Below are positions 8,516 to 17,474 of a DNA stretch of 64,000 nucleotides, one piece after another (positions within the stretch are counted from its first letter, which is position 1; every line of letters begins with the position of its first letter). The stretch is from Amycolatopsis benzoatilytica AK 16/65 (GTDB taxonomy: Bacteria; Actinomycetota; Actinomycetes; Mycobacteriales; Pseudonocardiaceae). The notes beneath the pieces were generated by a model. The model ran no database searches. It had not been told where the DNA came from and was given only the letters and a program-made list of their open reading frames with translations. The position numbers were made by a program, and so were the translations under genes. The DNA lies in contig NZ_KB912942.1 of assembly GCF_000383915.1 (NCBI RefSeq), positions 1,397,953 to 1,461,952 on the forward strand, in the 5' to 3' direction.

Positions 8516-9043
8516 ATTCAACAAATTAACAACTTAGCTCAAAGGCTTCGTCAAGAGGTCGGGTTGTCCGCGGTCCCGTTCCGGCGCTGCCTGGCTCCTG
8601 GTTGAGCTGCGGTTTCGTCCGGAATGGACGGGGTAGCGGGCGGCGGTCCGGCGGGGTGGCGGCTCGGCGGTGGCACCAGCGGGCCGGGAGAGTGGTCGAG
8701 ATCACCATCCGATGGCTGGGCCGGTTGTGATCCGGCGGCAACCCTTGTTCGGTGACCCGGTCAGGCCGCGGCGGCCAGCACATGCTGCCGGTGCGGCGCC
8801 GCGGACGGGTGCCACGAGATCCGTGCGAGCGCCGACCGGATTGACGAACGTCAGGTCGTCGCGCACAAAGCCGGCGGGACCGTCCGCCGTTGTGCGCCAG
8901 GCCACGCCCGCCCGCGTCCCGATCCGGATCTTGGCCAGCGGCTGCCCGGCCGGACGCTGCCCCTTGCCCTGCCGAGCGTCTCTCTCATCGCTCTCACAGC
9001 AATCCCGGAGTACACCGGGACTCGCCACTAGGGAGGAGGGGGA
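8516..9043. other. Gene-free region between divergent genes
   Basis: About 530 bp between the DUF3060 and LCP gene starts. The leftmost 25 bp are unusually AT-rich (TTGTTAATTTGTTG on the minus strand) and probably hold the DUF3060 promoter. Short open frames here have no recognisable protein features. Nothing else was identified. Confidence 0.5.
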
Positions 9044-10480
9044 GTGTCCGAGCGCGCGAAGGGCCACTGGGCCGAGCGGGTCGGCGTGGTCGCGCTGGTC
9101 GCTGTCCTGCTTGGCGGAGCCGGGTACGGCTGGGTGGAGCTGCATTCGCTGCTGTCGGGAGTCACCACGTCCACTGTGCTGGACGGCCGGGTCCGGCCGG
9201 CCGGCGACACGAACATCCTCGTCATGGGGCTCGACTCCCGCCTCGACGAGCGCGGCGACCCGCTGCCCGCCCAGCTCTACGAGGAGCTGCACGCGGGCGA
9301 TCAGCAGGTCGGCGGCTATCACACGGACGTGCTGATGCTCCTGCACGTCCCGGCCGACGGCGGGCATCCGACGGTCATTTCGATCGCGCGCGACGATCTG
9401 GCCGATTTCCCCGGCTGCCCCGGCGGGGTGTGCCGGGGCGCCATCAAGGAGGCTTACGGGTACGCCTTCGCCGCTGAGTCGAAACTGCTTGCCGGGCAAG
9501 GGATCGTCGACAGGGTGGTGCGGGAGCAGCGGGCGCGGGACGCCGGCCGGGCGGCGGAAATCGCCGCGGTGCGACAGTTTCTGGGCGGGGTTCCGGTCGA
9601 CCACTTCCTGGAGGTGACGCTCGTCGCGTTCTTCCAGCTCGCCCAGGTCGTCGAGCCGATCACGGTCTGCCTCGCCGAAGACACCCGCGACAGCGCTTCC
9701 GGGGCGGATTTCCGTCGCGGGCCGCAGCAGATTTCCGCCGCGCAGGCGCTGGCGTTCGTGCGGCAGCGGCAAGATCCGGACCACGATTTCACCGACCTCG
9801 ACCGGGAACGACGGCAGCAGGCGTTCCTCGTTTCCGTGGCGCACCAGCTGAAAGAGGGACGGGTGTTCGGCGACCCGGCGGAGCTGGGCCAGCTGGTTTC
9901 GGTCGCGCAGCGCAACGTCGCGGTCGACTCCGGTTTGGACCTCAACGCCCTGGTGCACCAGGCGGAGTCCTTCGCGGGCGGCGACCTGACTCTCTCGTCG
10001 CTTCCGGTCGAACGGTTCGGCAAGGACGAGCGCGGGAACGACGTCAACATCGTCGACCCGGCGAAAGTCCACGCCGCGGCGGCGCGGCTGCTGGGCCGCA
10101 CGACTCCGCCGCCGCCCGCGGCGACCGCCGGGCCGGGGGTGGACGTGGTGAACGCGAGCGGTCGCGAAGGGGCGGCTGCCCGGCTGGTCAAGACGCTGCC
10201 ATCGCGGGGCTATCGCGCCGGTCGGGTGACCAGCGCGCATCACCTGCGCCACACTGTCGTCCGCTACGGCAGCGGGGATTCCGCCGCGGCGGCCAAGCTG
10301 GTCGCCACGCTCGGCGGCGGCTACGACACCGGTTACGACGATTCGCTCGCTGCCGGGGAGCTGAAGCTGGTGCTGGGCACCGATTTCCGCGAATCGGCGG
10401 ACCAGGTGGACCCGGTGCCGGTCGAGCCCGCTTCGCCGTCCGACGAAATGACCGGGGGCGGGGTTCCGTGCGTGCGGTGA
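9044..10480 (+). CDS. LCP (LytR-CpsA-Psr) family cell-wall ligase with LytR_C domain
   Basis: A 478-residue membrane-anchored protein. A single N-terminal TM segment (about 13-30) is followed by an extracytoplasmic LCP domain (about 52-260), with TNILVMGLDSR, the Asp of YHTDVLMLLHV, the Arg of VISIARDDL and the Arg-rich FVRQRQ near residue 240, where the family binds polyprenyl phosphate. A LytR_C domain starts near residue 365 with VDVVNASGREGAAARLVKTL. LCP enzymes transfer lipid-linked glycopolymers to peptidoglycan (arabinogalactan in mycolata and relatives). The GTG start at 9044 has a very strong purine-rich ribosome binding site immediately upstream. It precedes the NRPS-like gene on the same strand, but 270 bp separate them. 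Confidence 0.92.
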   Translation: MSERAKGHWAERVGVVALVAVLLGGAGYGWVELHSLLSGVTTSTVLDGRVRPAGDTNILVMGLDSRLDERGDPLPAQLYEELHAGDQQVGGYHTDVLMLLHVPADGGHPTVISIARDDLADFPGCPGGVCRGAIKEAYGYAFAAESKLLAGQGIVDRVVREQRARDAGRAAEIAAVRQFLGGVPVDHFLEVTLVAFFQLAQVVEPITVCLAEDTRDSASGADFRRGPQQISAAQALAFVRQRQDPDHDFTDLDRERRQQAFLVSVAHQLKEGRVFGDPAELGQLVSVAQRNVAVDSGLDLNALVHQAESFAGGDLTLSSLPVERFGKDERGNDVNIVDPAKVHAAAARLLGRTTPPPPAATAGPGVDVVNASGREGAAARLVKTLPSRGYRAGRVTSAHHLRHTVVRYGSGDSAAAAKLVATLGGGYDTGYDDSLAAGELKLVLGTDFRESADQVDPVPVEPASPSDEMTGGGVPCVR

Positions 10481-10750
10481 AACCCGGCTGCACAACGATC
10501 CTGTGGAGACGGTGAGAACGAAATCCGAAATTAGCTCTTCCGAGTGACCCGAGTGAGGTTTTGTCCGCTGGTGTCCGGAGCGGAGTGACGGTTCTCTCGC
10601 CAGGGAACTGTCCGGCTGTCCGGTACCTGTTCTTGTTCCGTTTCAGCGTCCGGGAACGGCGCTGCTGCTTCAGCCCGGTCTTACGCCATTCAGTGTGGAG
10701 TGGTCGCGGTCGGGGATACGTGACTCCGGTAATTCTGAAAGAGGTTTCCT

Positions 10751-13700
10751 GTGACGCTGGACGCGGGTCGGACGCGAGCAGTCGCGCCCGAAAGACTCGC
10801 CGACGAGGCGACGGCTGTTTACCGCGCGGGCCCGACGCCCGCCGCGCGGACCCTTTACGACATTTTCGCCGAAACGGTGCGCCGGTTTCCGGACGCGCCC
10901 GCGCTCGACGACGGCGCCGAAACGTCGACCTACCGGCAGCTTTCCGCGCAGGTCGACGAACTCGCCGGGAAGCTCCGCACGGCCGGCGTGACGCCGGGCG
11001 ACCGCGTGGGCATCCGGATGACCTCCGGCAACGCGGCGCTTTACCGCGGCATTCTCGCCGTGCTCGCCACCGGCGCCGCCTACGTTCCGGTCGACGCCGA
11101 CGATCCGGCCGACCGGGCCGAGACGGTGTGGGCGGAGTCCGGGGTGTGCCTGGTGCTCGGCGACGGAGGGCTGCCCGCGACGCGCGGGCCGCAATGGCCG
11201 CGGGTCCGTCCGCAGCCGCAGGACGACGCCTGGATCATCTTCACGTCCGGTTCCACCGGCAAGCCGAAGGGCGTCGCGGTCACGCACCGCGCGGCGGCGG
11301 CCTTCGTGGACGCGGAAGCACGGTTGTTCTGTCAGCCCCGTCCGCTCGGTCCGGGCGACCGGGTGCTGGCCGGGTTGAGCGTCGCGTTCGACGCGTCGTG
11401 CGAGGAAATGTGGCTGGCCTGGCGGCACGGCGCCTGCCTGGTCCCGGCTCCGCGATCGCTGGTCCGAGCCGGCGCGGACCTCGGTCCGTGGCTCGTCGAG
11501 CGCGGCATCACGGTGGTCTCGACAGTGCCGACGCTCGCCTCGCTGTGGCCGGTCGACACGCTGGCCGGCGTCCGGCTGCTGATCCTCGGCGGCGAGGCAT
11601 GCCCGCCCGAGGTCGTGACGCGATTCGACGACGGCACAAGGGAAATCTGGAACACCTACGGCCCGACCGAGACCACCGTGGTCGCGTGCGCGCAGCGGCT
11701 GCGCGCGGGCGAACCGGTGCGGATCGGCCTGCCACTGGACGGGTGGGAGCTCGCGGTCGTGGACCCGGACGACCCGGCCGGCATCCCGGTCCCGTGGGGC
11801 CGCAGCGGCGAGCTGGTCATCGGCGGGGTCGGTCTCGCCCGCTACCTCGACGTCGCGAAGGACGCGCAGAAATTCGTCCCGCTGCCCGGATTGGCCTGGC
11901 ACCGCGGGTACCGCAGCGGCGACCTGGTGCGCGCGCTGCCGGAGGGGCTGGAGTTCGTCGGCCGCGCGGACGGTCAGGTCAAGATCGGCGGACGTCGCGT
12001 CGAGCTGGGCGAGATCGACGCCGCGCTGCGGGCGCTCCCGGGCGTCGCCGCGGCCGCGACCGTCGTACGCCGTACCGAGAGCGGCGCGCAGGTGCTGGTC
12101 GGGTACGTGGTGCCGGACGGCGACGGTCTCGACCGCACCGCGGCCCGGAACCGGCTGCGCGACCAGTTGCCGGCCGCGCTGGTGCCCCGGCTCGCGCTGG
12201 TGCCGGACCTGCCGGTGCGCGCGTCGGGCAAGCTCGATCGCGACGCGCTGCCGTGGCCACTGGAGGAGCCGACGACCGCGCCCGTGATCCCGTCCGACCC
12301 GAAGCTGGCTTGGCTGTTGCGAGTGTGGAGCGATCACCTCGGCACCGCGGCCGGGCCGGACGACGACTTCTTCGACCTCGGCGGTTCGAGCGTGACCGCG
12401 GCCCGGCTCGTTTCGGTGCTGCGCGAGCGGTATCCGGGCGCGGCAGTGTCCGATGTGTACTCCTGCCCGACGCCGCGGGAACTGTTCGAACGTCTCGACG
12501 GCACTCCGGTGCAGACGGTCGCGGCGGTCGAGCCGCGGTTCCAGGCCGCGCGCGGGACTGGCTGGTGGCAGGCCGGCGTGCAGCTGGTCCTGCTGGCCCT
12601 GTCCGGAATGCGCTGGCTGCTTTCGGTTTCGCTGCTCGGCTCGCTGGTGGCGCTGGTGGCGCCGATGCACTGGCTGCCGGAAATGTCGTGGTGGGTGCTC
12701 GTGCCCGCGTGGCTGGTGCTGCTGAGCCCGCCGGGCCGGATGCTGCTCGCCGCCGGTGGCGTCCGGGTGCTGCGCGGCACACTGCGGCCCGGCGAGTACC
12801 GGCGTGGCGGAACCGTCCACATGCGACTGTGGACGGCGGAGCGGTTCGCCGCGGTGGTCGGTCCGCCCGGTGTCGCGGGCACTCCGCTGGCCGCGCCTTA
12901 TGCCCGGTTGCTCGGTGCGCGTGTCGGCAAGAACGTGGACCTGCACTCGCCGCCGCCGGTGAGCGGCCTGGCCGCCTTCGGCGACGGGTGTGCGATCGAG
13001 CCGGAGGCCGACCTGGCGGGCTACTGGCTGGACGGTCCGGTCCTGCGGATCGGCCGGATCAGTGTCGGCGCCGGTGCGCGGGTCGGCGGCCGCAGCACGC
13101 TCCTGCCGGGCACCGATCTCGGTGCCGGCTCGGTTCTGCTGCCCGGTTCGACCCTGGACACCCGCGTGCCCGACGGCGCGGTCTGGGGCGGTTCCCCGGC
13201 CGGTCCGGCTGGTGAACGGCCGACGCGGCCCGCTGCCGCCGCGCCTCGCGCGAAGCGGTACTCCTTGGCGTTCGCCCTCGGCGGCACGCTGCGTTCGCTG
13301 CTGCTTATCGTGGCGGCGATCCCGATGATCGTGGCCGCGTTCGAGCTGGTCCCGGCGGCGGACGACCCGCGCGCCGCCGCGCTGGCGATCCTGCCGTGGA
13401 CTCCGCTGCTGGTGCTGGGCGGCATCGTGCTGCACGCGCTGATGATCGTCTTCCTGGTGCGGGTGGCCAGCCGTTCCGTGCGCGCCGGCGTCTATCCGGT
13501 GCTCAGCCGGGCGGGCTGGGCCGCGTGGTTCGTGCACGAACTGCTGGAAATCGCCCGCCGTCAGCTGTTCCCGCTCTACGCCGCCCTGGCGACGCCGGTG
13601 TGGATGCGGCTGCTGGGCGCCCGGATCGGCCGCAACGTCGAACTGTCCACTGTGCTCAGTCTGCCTTCGCTGCTGAAGGTGCGAGACGGCGCGTTCCTGG

Positions 13701-14635
13701 CCGACGATGTCCTTGCCGCACCGTATGAACTGGACCGCGGCTGGGTCCGGCTCGGCGTTTCCGAAGTCGGCGAGCGCGCCTTCGTCGGCAACTCCGCGGT
13801 GGTCGGCCCGGACCGGACGCTCGGCTCCGGCGCGCTGGTCGGCGTCCTGTCCGACACGCCGATGGAGGTCCCGGACGGCACCTCCTGGCTGGGGCGGCCC
13901 GCGCTGAGCTTGCGGCGGACTGCCGACTCGGCCGACCCGGCTCGCACCTTCGCGCCGCCGCGCCGGTTGAAGGTGGCCCGTGCACTCGTCGAGACCTGCC
14001 GGATCGCGCCGCTGCTCATCGCCGGGCTGCTCGGCCTCGCGGTGACCGCGGTGCTGGCCGGCGTGGACCTCGCCGACGGCTTCTGGATCGCGGCCGCGAT
14101 CGCGCCCGCCGTCTTCGTGTCGGCCGGCCTGATCGCCGCGCTGCTCACCACGCTGATGAAGTGGCTGCTCGTCGGCCGGTTCCGGCCGGGCCGGCACCCG
14201 CTGTGGAGCGCGTTCGTGTGGCGGAACGAGCTGTACGACACCTTCGTGGAAACCCTTGCCGTGCCGTGGTTCGCCGGGTCGTTCCTCGGCACACCGGTGC
14301 TGAACTGGTGGCTGCGGACGCTCGGCGCGCGCATCGGGCGCGGCGTGTGGTGCGAGAGCTACTGGCTGCCCGAGACCGACCTCGTGCACCTCGGCGACGG
14401 CGCGGTGGTGAACCGGGGCTGCGTGCTGCAGACGCACCTGTTCCACGACCGGGTCATGCGGCTGGATCCGGTTCGCCTTGGCTCCGGCGCGACGCTCGGC
14501 CCACGCGCGTTCCAGCTGCCCGGCAGCGGTGTTTCGGACGGCGCGACGGTGGGTTCCGGCTCGCTGGTGATGGCGGGGGAGACGGTGCCGCCGCGGACCC
14601 GGTGGCGCGGGACTCCGGTCCGGCCCTGGCGGTGA
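10751..14635 (+). CDS. Pls-type NRPS-like membrane peptide/amide synthetase
   Basis: A single 1,294-residue protein with the architecture of the Pls/PosA/gblA family (epsilon-poly-lysine synthetase type). It has an adenylation domain (about 30-500), a carrier domain with the 4'-phosphopantetheine Ser in FFDLGGSS near residue 546, then three hexapeptide/acyltransferase-like modules (about 690-825, 945-1060, 1180-1290) separated by pairs of TM helices starting near 605, 845 and 1080. Adenylation motifs are intact: FTSGSTGKPKG, NTYGPTETT, YRSGDLV, GRADGQVKIGGRRVELGEID, ASGKLDRDAL. Aligned to PheA the pocket reads D-A-E-S-I-G-T-V-V-K. The acidic residue (Glu218) would suit a basic amino acid. There is no condensation or thioesterase domain, as usual for the family. 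The GTG start follows GAGG. The product is not known; many actinobacteria carry such genes without known poly-amino acid output. Confidence 0.9.
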   Translation: MTLDAGRTRAVAPERLADEATAVYRAGPTPAARTLYDIFAETVRRFPDAPALDDGAETSTYRQLSAQVDELAGKLRTAGVTPGDRVGIRMTSGNAALYRGILAVLATGAAYVPVDADDPADRAETVWAESGVCLVLGDGGLPATRGPQWPRVRPQPQDDAWIIFTSGSTGKPKGVAVTHRAAAAFVDAEARLFCQPRPLGPGDRVLAGLSVAFDASCEEMWLAWRHGACLVPAPRSLVRAGADLGPWLVERGITVVSTVPTLASLWPVDTLAGVRLLILGGEACPPEVVTRFDDGTREIWNTYGPTETTVVACAQRLRAGEPVRIGLPLDGWELAVVDPDDPAGIPVPWGRSGELVIGGVGLARYLDVAKDAQKFVPLPGLAWHRGYRSGDLVRALPEGLEFVGRADGQVKIGGRRVELGEIDAALRALPGVAAAATVVRRTESGAQVLVGYVVPDGDGLDRTAARNRLRDQLPAALVPRLALVPDLPVRASGKLDRDALPWPLEEPTTAPVIPSDPKLAWLLRVWSDHLGTAAGPDDDFFDLGGSSVTAARLVSVLRERYPGAAVSDVYSCPTPRELFERLDGTPVQTVAAVEPRFQAARGTGWWQAGVQLVLLALSGMRWLLSVSLLGSLVALVAPMHWLPEMSWWVLVPAWLVLLSPPGRMLLAAGGVRVLRGTLRPGEYRRGGTVHMRLWTAERFAAVVGPPGVAGTPLAAPYARLLGARVGKNVDLHSPPPVSGLAAFGDGCAIEPEADLAGYWLDGPVLRIGRISVGAGARVGGRSTLLPGTDLGAGSVLLPGSTLDTRVPDGAVWGGSPAGPAGERPTRPAAAAPRAKRYSLAFALGGTLRSLLLIVAAIPMIVAAFELVPAADDPRAAALAILPWTPLLVLGGIVLHALMIVFLVRVASRSVRAGVYPVLSRAGWAAWFVHELLEIARRQLFPLYAALATPVWMRLLGARIGRNVELSTVLSLPSLLKVRDGAFLADDVLAAPYELDRGWVRLGVSEVGERAFVGNSAVVGPDRTLGSGALVGVLSDTPMEVPDGTSWLGRPALSLRRTADSADPARTFAPPRRLKVARALVETCRIAPLLIAGLLGLAVTAVLAGVDLADGFWIAAAIAPAVFVSAGLIAALLTTLMKWLLVGRFRPGRHPLWSAFVWRNELYDTFVETLAVPWFAGSFLGTPVLNWWLRTLGARIGRGVWCESYWLPETDLVHLGDGAVVNRGCVLQTHLFHDRVMRLDPVRLGSGATLGPRAFQLPGSGVSDGATVGSGSLVMAGETVPPRTRWRGTPVRPWR

Positions 14636-14639
14636 CGCC

Positions 14640-14673
14640 GGACGCTCGCGCCGGTTCGCCGGGGCGAGCGTCC
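14640..14673 (+). terminator. Terminator hairpin after the NRPS-like gene
   Basis: A 10-bp perfect stem (GGACGCTCGC / GCGAGCGTCC) with a 14-base loop begins 4 bases after the stop codon. It has no U-tract, as is common in actinobacteria. Confidence 0.65.
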
Positions 14674-14690
14674 GCGTTACGGCGGAACTG

Positions 14691-14741
14691 CCGTGAAGGG
14701 ACCTTTGCCGGACTCAGATTCCCTCAAGGGGCCCTTCACGG
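14691..14741. repeat. 51-bp palindromic repeat, copy 1
   Basis: Begins CCGTGAAGGG and ends CCCTTCACGG, with GGACTCAGATTCC at the centre. It lies between convergent genes, 36 bp beyond the pyruvyl-transferase-like stop and 55 bp beyond the NRPS-like stop. Left arm has ACCTTTGCC where the right has CTCAAGGGG, so the inner stem is imperfect in this copy. Confidence 0.9.
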
Positions 14742-14777
14742 GCCTGGATTGCTGGGCCAGGGCCACCGGCCGCGCGC

Positions 14778-15944
14778 TCAACTGGTCCGCGGCCGGCGCG
14801 AGCGGGACGCCGGGGCTCCGTACACGGCTTCGGCGACTGCTCGCTTCCGTTCCGCGCATTCGTGGAGCACATGAGGGGGAAAGCCGGTGCCGGAAGGGCG
14901 TTGCGGGGGCTTCTCGGCGGCGGCGTCCACGAGCGTCCACCCGGAGCCGAGTTCGATCAGGCTGCGGTGTTTCGTGGTGTAGTAACCGGGCGCGACATCG
15001 ATCGCCACGCCGGTCGCGCCGGCTGCCGCCGCGGTCAAGTGCAGGTGGTAGCGGCTGGAGATCCAGGTCTGACCGGCAGCGACCGGCAAGCCGTGGCGCC
15101 ACACGTCGCGGAACGGGTGGAACTCCGCGCCGGGCAGCTGGTGTTCGAGCAGCGCGAAGACCTCCCGGTCGACGCGCGGGATTCCTTCCACCACAGCGAG
15201 TTCCTCCGGCCGGAGTTTCCAGTCGCGGAGCAGATCGAGAACCTGTGCGGCCAGCGCGGAAGGCGGCGCGGAACCGACGTCGGACTGCACGCACAGGACA
15301 AACTCCCGAGAGGTCGGCGCGGTGGCCGGGTGCGGGTCCAGGAAGACGTCGTCGCAGGTGCGTTCGGCGCCGGGCACGCCGTGCAGGAGTTCGGCCGACG
15401 GGTCGTCCCGGACGTCGACGACGTCGAACCGTTCGGCGAGCGAGCGAAGGAGCCCGGCCGCGCCGGCCGGGAACGGGACGAAGCCTTGTCCGGTCATCGC
15501 CGAGCGAGCCGCGGAGCGCCGGGCGGCCGCGACCGCCCCGGCGACCAAGCCGAAGTGCCTCGGCCACAATGCGTTGACGTAGCCGCCGCCGATCAGGTGC
15601 ACCACCTCGAGCCTGCCGAGCAGATCGATGCCCGCGTCCCAGCGCGGCGCGCGCCCGGGGTCGTGCACTGCGGCCTGCACCCAGGACGCGACTTCCCACG
15701 GATCGTCCGACGGAGCCTCGCCGCACAACCGCCACAAGGTGTCCGTGCAGCGCAACCGCGGGTGCAAGTCGCCGAGCAGCAGCTGCGCCGGCCCTGGCGA
15801 ATGCGTGTCGAGCCAGACTTCGGCATCCGGTTCGGTGCGGGCGAGCCGGCGCAGCCAGGTCGCGGCGATCAGCTCGTCGCCGTAGTTCGGGTACCCGCTC
15901 GGCCCGATGAGGTAATGCCGGCGCGGCAGCGGGGCACGGGTCAT
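14778..15944 (-). CDS. Polysaccharide pyruvyl transferase family protein
   Basis: A 388-residue cytoplasmic protein of the CsaB/PS_pyruv_trans type, known to add pyruvate ketals to cell-wall or exopolysaccharide sugars. The family opening is present: YLIGPSGYPNYGDELIAATWLR, then VHLIGGGYVNALW near residue 113 and SRYHLHLTAAAAGATGVAIDV near residue 310, which carries the conserved SxRxH element. The ATG at 15944 overlaps the stop of the OmpA-like lipoprotein (ATGA), so the two are translationally coupled. The longer upstream open frame belongs to other frames. The acceptor polymer is unknown. The LCP gene 5 kb away may act in the same envelope biology, but no direct link is visible. Confidence 0.82.
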   Translation of the reverse strand: MTRAPLPRRHYLIGPSGYPNYGDELIAATWLRRLARTEPDAEVWLDTHSPGPAQLLLGDLHPRLRCTDTLWRLCGEAPSDDPWEVASWVQAAVHDPGRAPRWDAGIDLLGRLEVVHLIGGGYVNALWPRHFGLVAGAVAAARRSAARSAMTGQGFVPFPAGAAGLLRSLAERFDVVDVRDDPSAELLHGVPGAERTCDDVFLDPHPATAPTSREFVLCVQSDVGSAPPSALAAQVLDLLRDWKLRPEELAVVEGIPRVDREVFALLEHQLPGAEFHPFRDVWRHGLPVAAGQTWISSRYHLHLTAAAAGATGVAIDVAPGYYTTKHRSLIELGSGWTLVDAAAEKPPQRPSGTGFPPHVLHECAERKRAVAEAVYGAPASRSRRPRTS

Positions 15945-16480
15945 GAAGCGACGCTGAGCTGCGTGTCCAATGCCTGCTCGCCCTGCGCCTTCTCGTTGCC
16001 GGTCGGCTCGCTCTGCACGCGGTCCTTGACGACCCCGTCGCTCTCGAGCGCGGTGGTGATCGCCTCGGCGCGCTGCTCGGAAAGCTGCTTCGACTTGGCG
16101 GCGTCCGAGTAGCCGGCGTGAGTCGCGACCTTCAGCTTGACCTCGTTGCCTTGCATGGCTTTCGCAATGCCCTTCAGGCCTTCCTTGGCCTGCCCGGTCA
16201 ACTCCGCCTTCTCCGGCTCGAACTTGAGCGGTGACTGCTGGGCGGCCTGCTCGATCGCGGCGGTGACCTGCTTGCCGGCCGCGCTGTCCGGTCCGCTCAT
16301 GCCGTTCTGTCCTGCGGCTCCGGACTGCTCGGCACCGGACTGGGCCGCTCCGCTGGCCGAAGCGGAGGTGTTCTTCCCGGACGCGCCGGACCCGTCGTTC
16401 GATCCGCCGGACCCGCACCCGCTGGCCAGCGCGGCGACCGCCGCGGCACCGGCAATGGCCAGGACGATTGTCCTCTGCAT
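15941..16480 (-). CDS. OmpA-like domain lipoprotein
   Basis: A 179-residue exported lipoprotein. The signal peptide MQRTIVLAIAGAAAVAAL ends in lipobox LASGC with Cys22, followed by a Ser/Gly/Ala-rich low-complexity linker to about residue 65. The C-terminal half resembles an OmpA/MotB peptidoglycan-associating domain (LKFEPEKAELTGQAKEGLKGIAKAM, then KLKVATHAGYSDAAKSKQLSEQRAEAI). The usual NRRVE stretch is not obvious, so peptidoglycan binding is an inference. The ATG at 16480 has AAGGAG 9 bases upstream. An upstream start inside the same frame has no signal peptide and was rejected. Coupled to the pyruvyl-transferase-like gene, it probably acts at the cell wall. Confidence 0.82.
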   Translation of the reverse strand: MQRTIVLAIAGAAAVAALASGCGSGGSNDGSGASGKNTSASASGAAQSGAEQSGAAGQNGMSGPDSAAGKQVTAAIEQAAQQSPLKFEPEKAELTGQAKEGLKGIAKAMQGNEVKLKVATHAGYSDAAKSKQLSEQRAEAITTALESDGVVKDRVQSEPTGNEKAQGEQALDTQLSVAS

Positions 16481-16659
16481 GAAAATCGAGCTCCTTCGGC
16501 TGGGTTCGCCGGGATCGGAACACGGGGCCAGGGGACGGGCAACCTCTGCCCGCCACCGCCGGGTCGGCGACGCCGTCGCCGGTTTCCTGCTGCCAGCAGG
16601 GCGGGAGCGGCGGTGCGCGGCAACCTGGCGGAGTGCGACATCCACCCAGCTGAGGGACC

Positions 16660-16680
16660 CTGTCTATCCACAATAGACAG
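16660..16680. promoter_or_regulatory. Operator-like inverted repeat between divergent genes
   Basis: Perfect 8-bp arms, CTGTCTAT and ATAGACAG, separated by CCACA. It lies in the 361-bp region between the OmpA-like lipoprotein and DUF998 genes, about 180 bp from each start. A TATAAC box sits at about 16704-16709. The binding protein is unknown. Apart from these, no gene was seen in 16481-16841. Confidence 0.45.
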
Positions 16681-16841
16681 TGCAGCGGGCCGGGCGCTCC
16701 GAGTGTATAACGCCCTATTCGCCCGGCTGTGAGTCGACGACCTGCCTCTGCCGGGAACAAGATCCGCAGCGACGGGCCCGCGTCCGATTCCGGGGTTCAT
16801 CTCAGGGTGTTCCCCGATGCTCAGTGGTCCGAGTCACCACC

Positions 16842-17474
16842 ATGCTGGCCAGCGTGACGCTTTTGACGCGAAATGCCCGGGCGGCGACTCCGGCCCTCGC
16901 CGTTCTCGCGCTGGGCTTTTCGCTGGTGCCGATCGTCCTGCTGCACTTGCTCACGATCGAGACGATGAACCCGGTCCGCGACGTGATCAGCGATTACGTC
17001 TTCCCGGACGGCGGGGCGGTGCTGCTCGGCTGCGCGTCACTCAGCCTGGCCGCGGCGTCCCTCCTGGCCAGGCAAGTGTTGCTGGCCAACGGATTGCCGA
17101 GGCTCAGCCTGGAATCGGTGCTGCTCGCGCTGTGGGCGGCCGGTTTGGTCGTCGCCACTTTCTTCCCCACTGACCCGACCCGGTTCGAGTCCTCGTTCTC
17201 CGGCGCGGTACACCGGTACGCCGGCGCGACGATGTTCGTCAGCCTGCCGCTGGCGGGCTGGCTCCTGGCGCGTCGGTACCGCGAGGCGACGGCATTGCGG
17301 TGGTTGTCCTTGGCGGCGGGGATCGCTTCGTTCGCGTTTCTCCTGGCACACCTGCCGTTGCTGGAGAATTCCGTGCCGGAGTTCCTCGGCTTGTTCGAGC
17401 GAGTGCTCTACGCGTTGCTGTACGCGGAGTTGTTCGCCCTCGTCGCGGTCGCGAAGTCCGAGGTGGACGCATGA
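16842..17474 (+). CDS. DUF998 integral membrane protein
   Basis: A 210-residue polytopic membrane protein with about six hydrophobic segments and the DUF998 pattern (VRDVISDYVF near the first loop, then VATFFPTDP before a central TM, and LLAHLPLLENSVPEFLGLFERVLYALLYAELFALVAVAK at the end, quoted here only in part by position). DUF998 proteins have no established function. The ATG at 16842 was chosen; a GTG at 16824 is possible. The stop overlaps the start of the transporter-glycosyltransferase fusion by 4 bases (ATGA), so the two are co-translated and may work together at the membrane. Confidence 0.78.
   Translation: MLASVTLLTRNARAATPALAVLALGFSLVPIVLLHLLTIETMNPVRDVISDYVFPDGGAVLLGCASLSLAAASLLARQVLLANGLPRLSLESVLLALWAAGLVVATFFPTDPTRFESSFSGAVHRYAGATMFVSLPLAGWLLARRYREATALRWLSLAAGIASFAFLLAHLPLLENSVPEFLGLFERVLYALLYAELFALVAVAKSEVDA

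Noticed and set aside
8526..8783. An 85-codon minus-strand frame upstream of the LCP gene.
   Set aside because: Arg/Pro-rich, no ribosome binding site, and no family features.
14691..14741. Short peptides in and around the palindromic repeats (for example VKGPLRESESLKGPFTD-like translations) recurring at several loci.
   Set aside because: They are translations of the palindrome in various frames, without starts, ribosome binding sites or third-codon bias. The recurrence comes from the repeat DNA.
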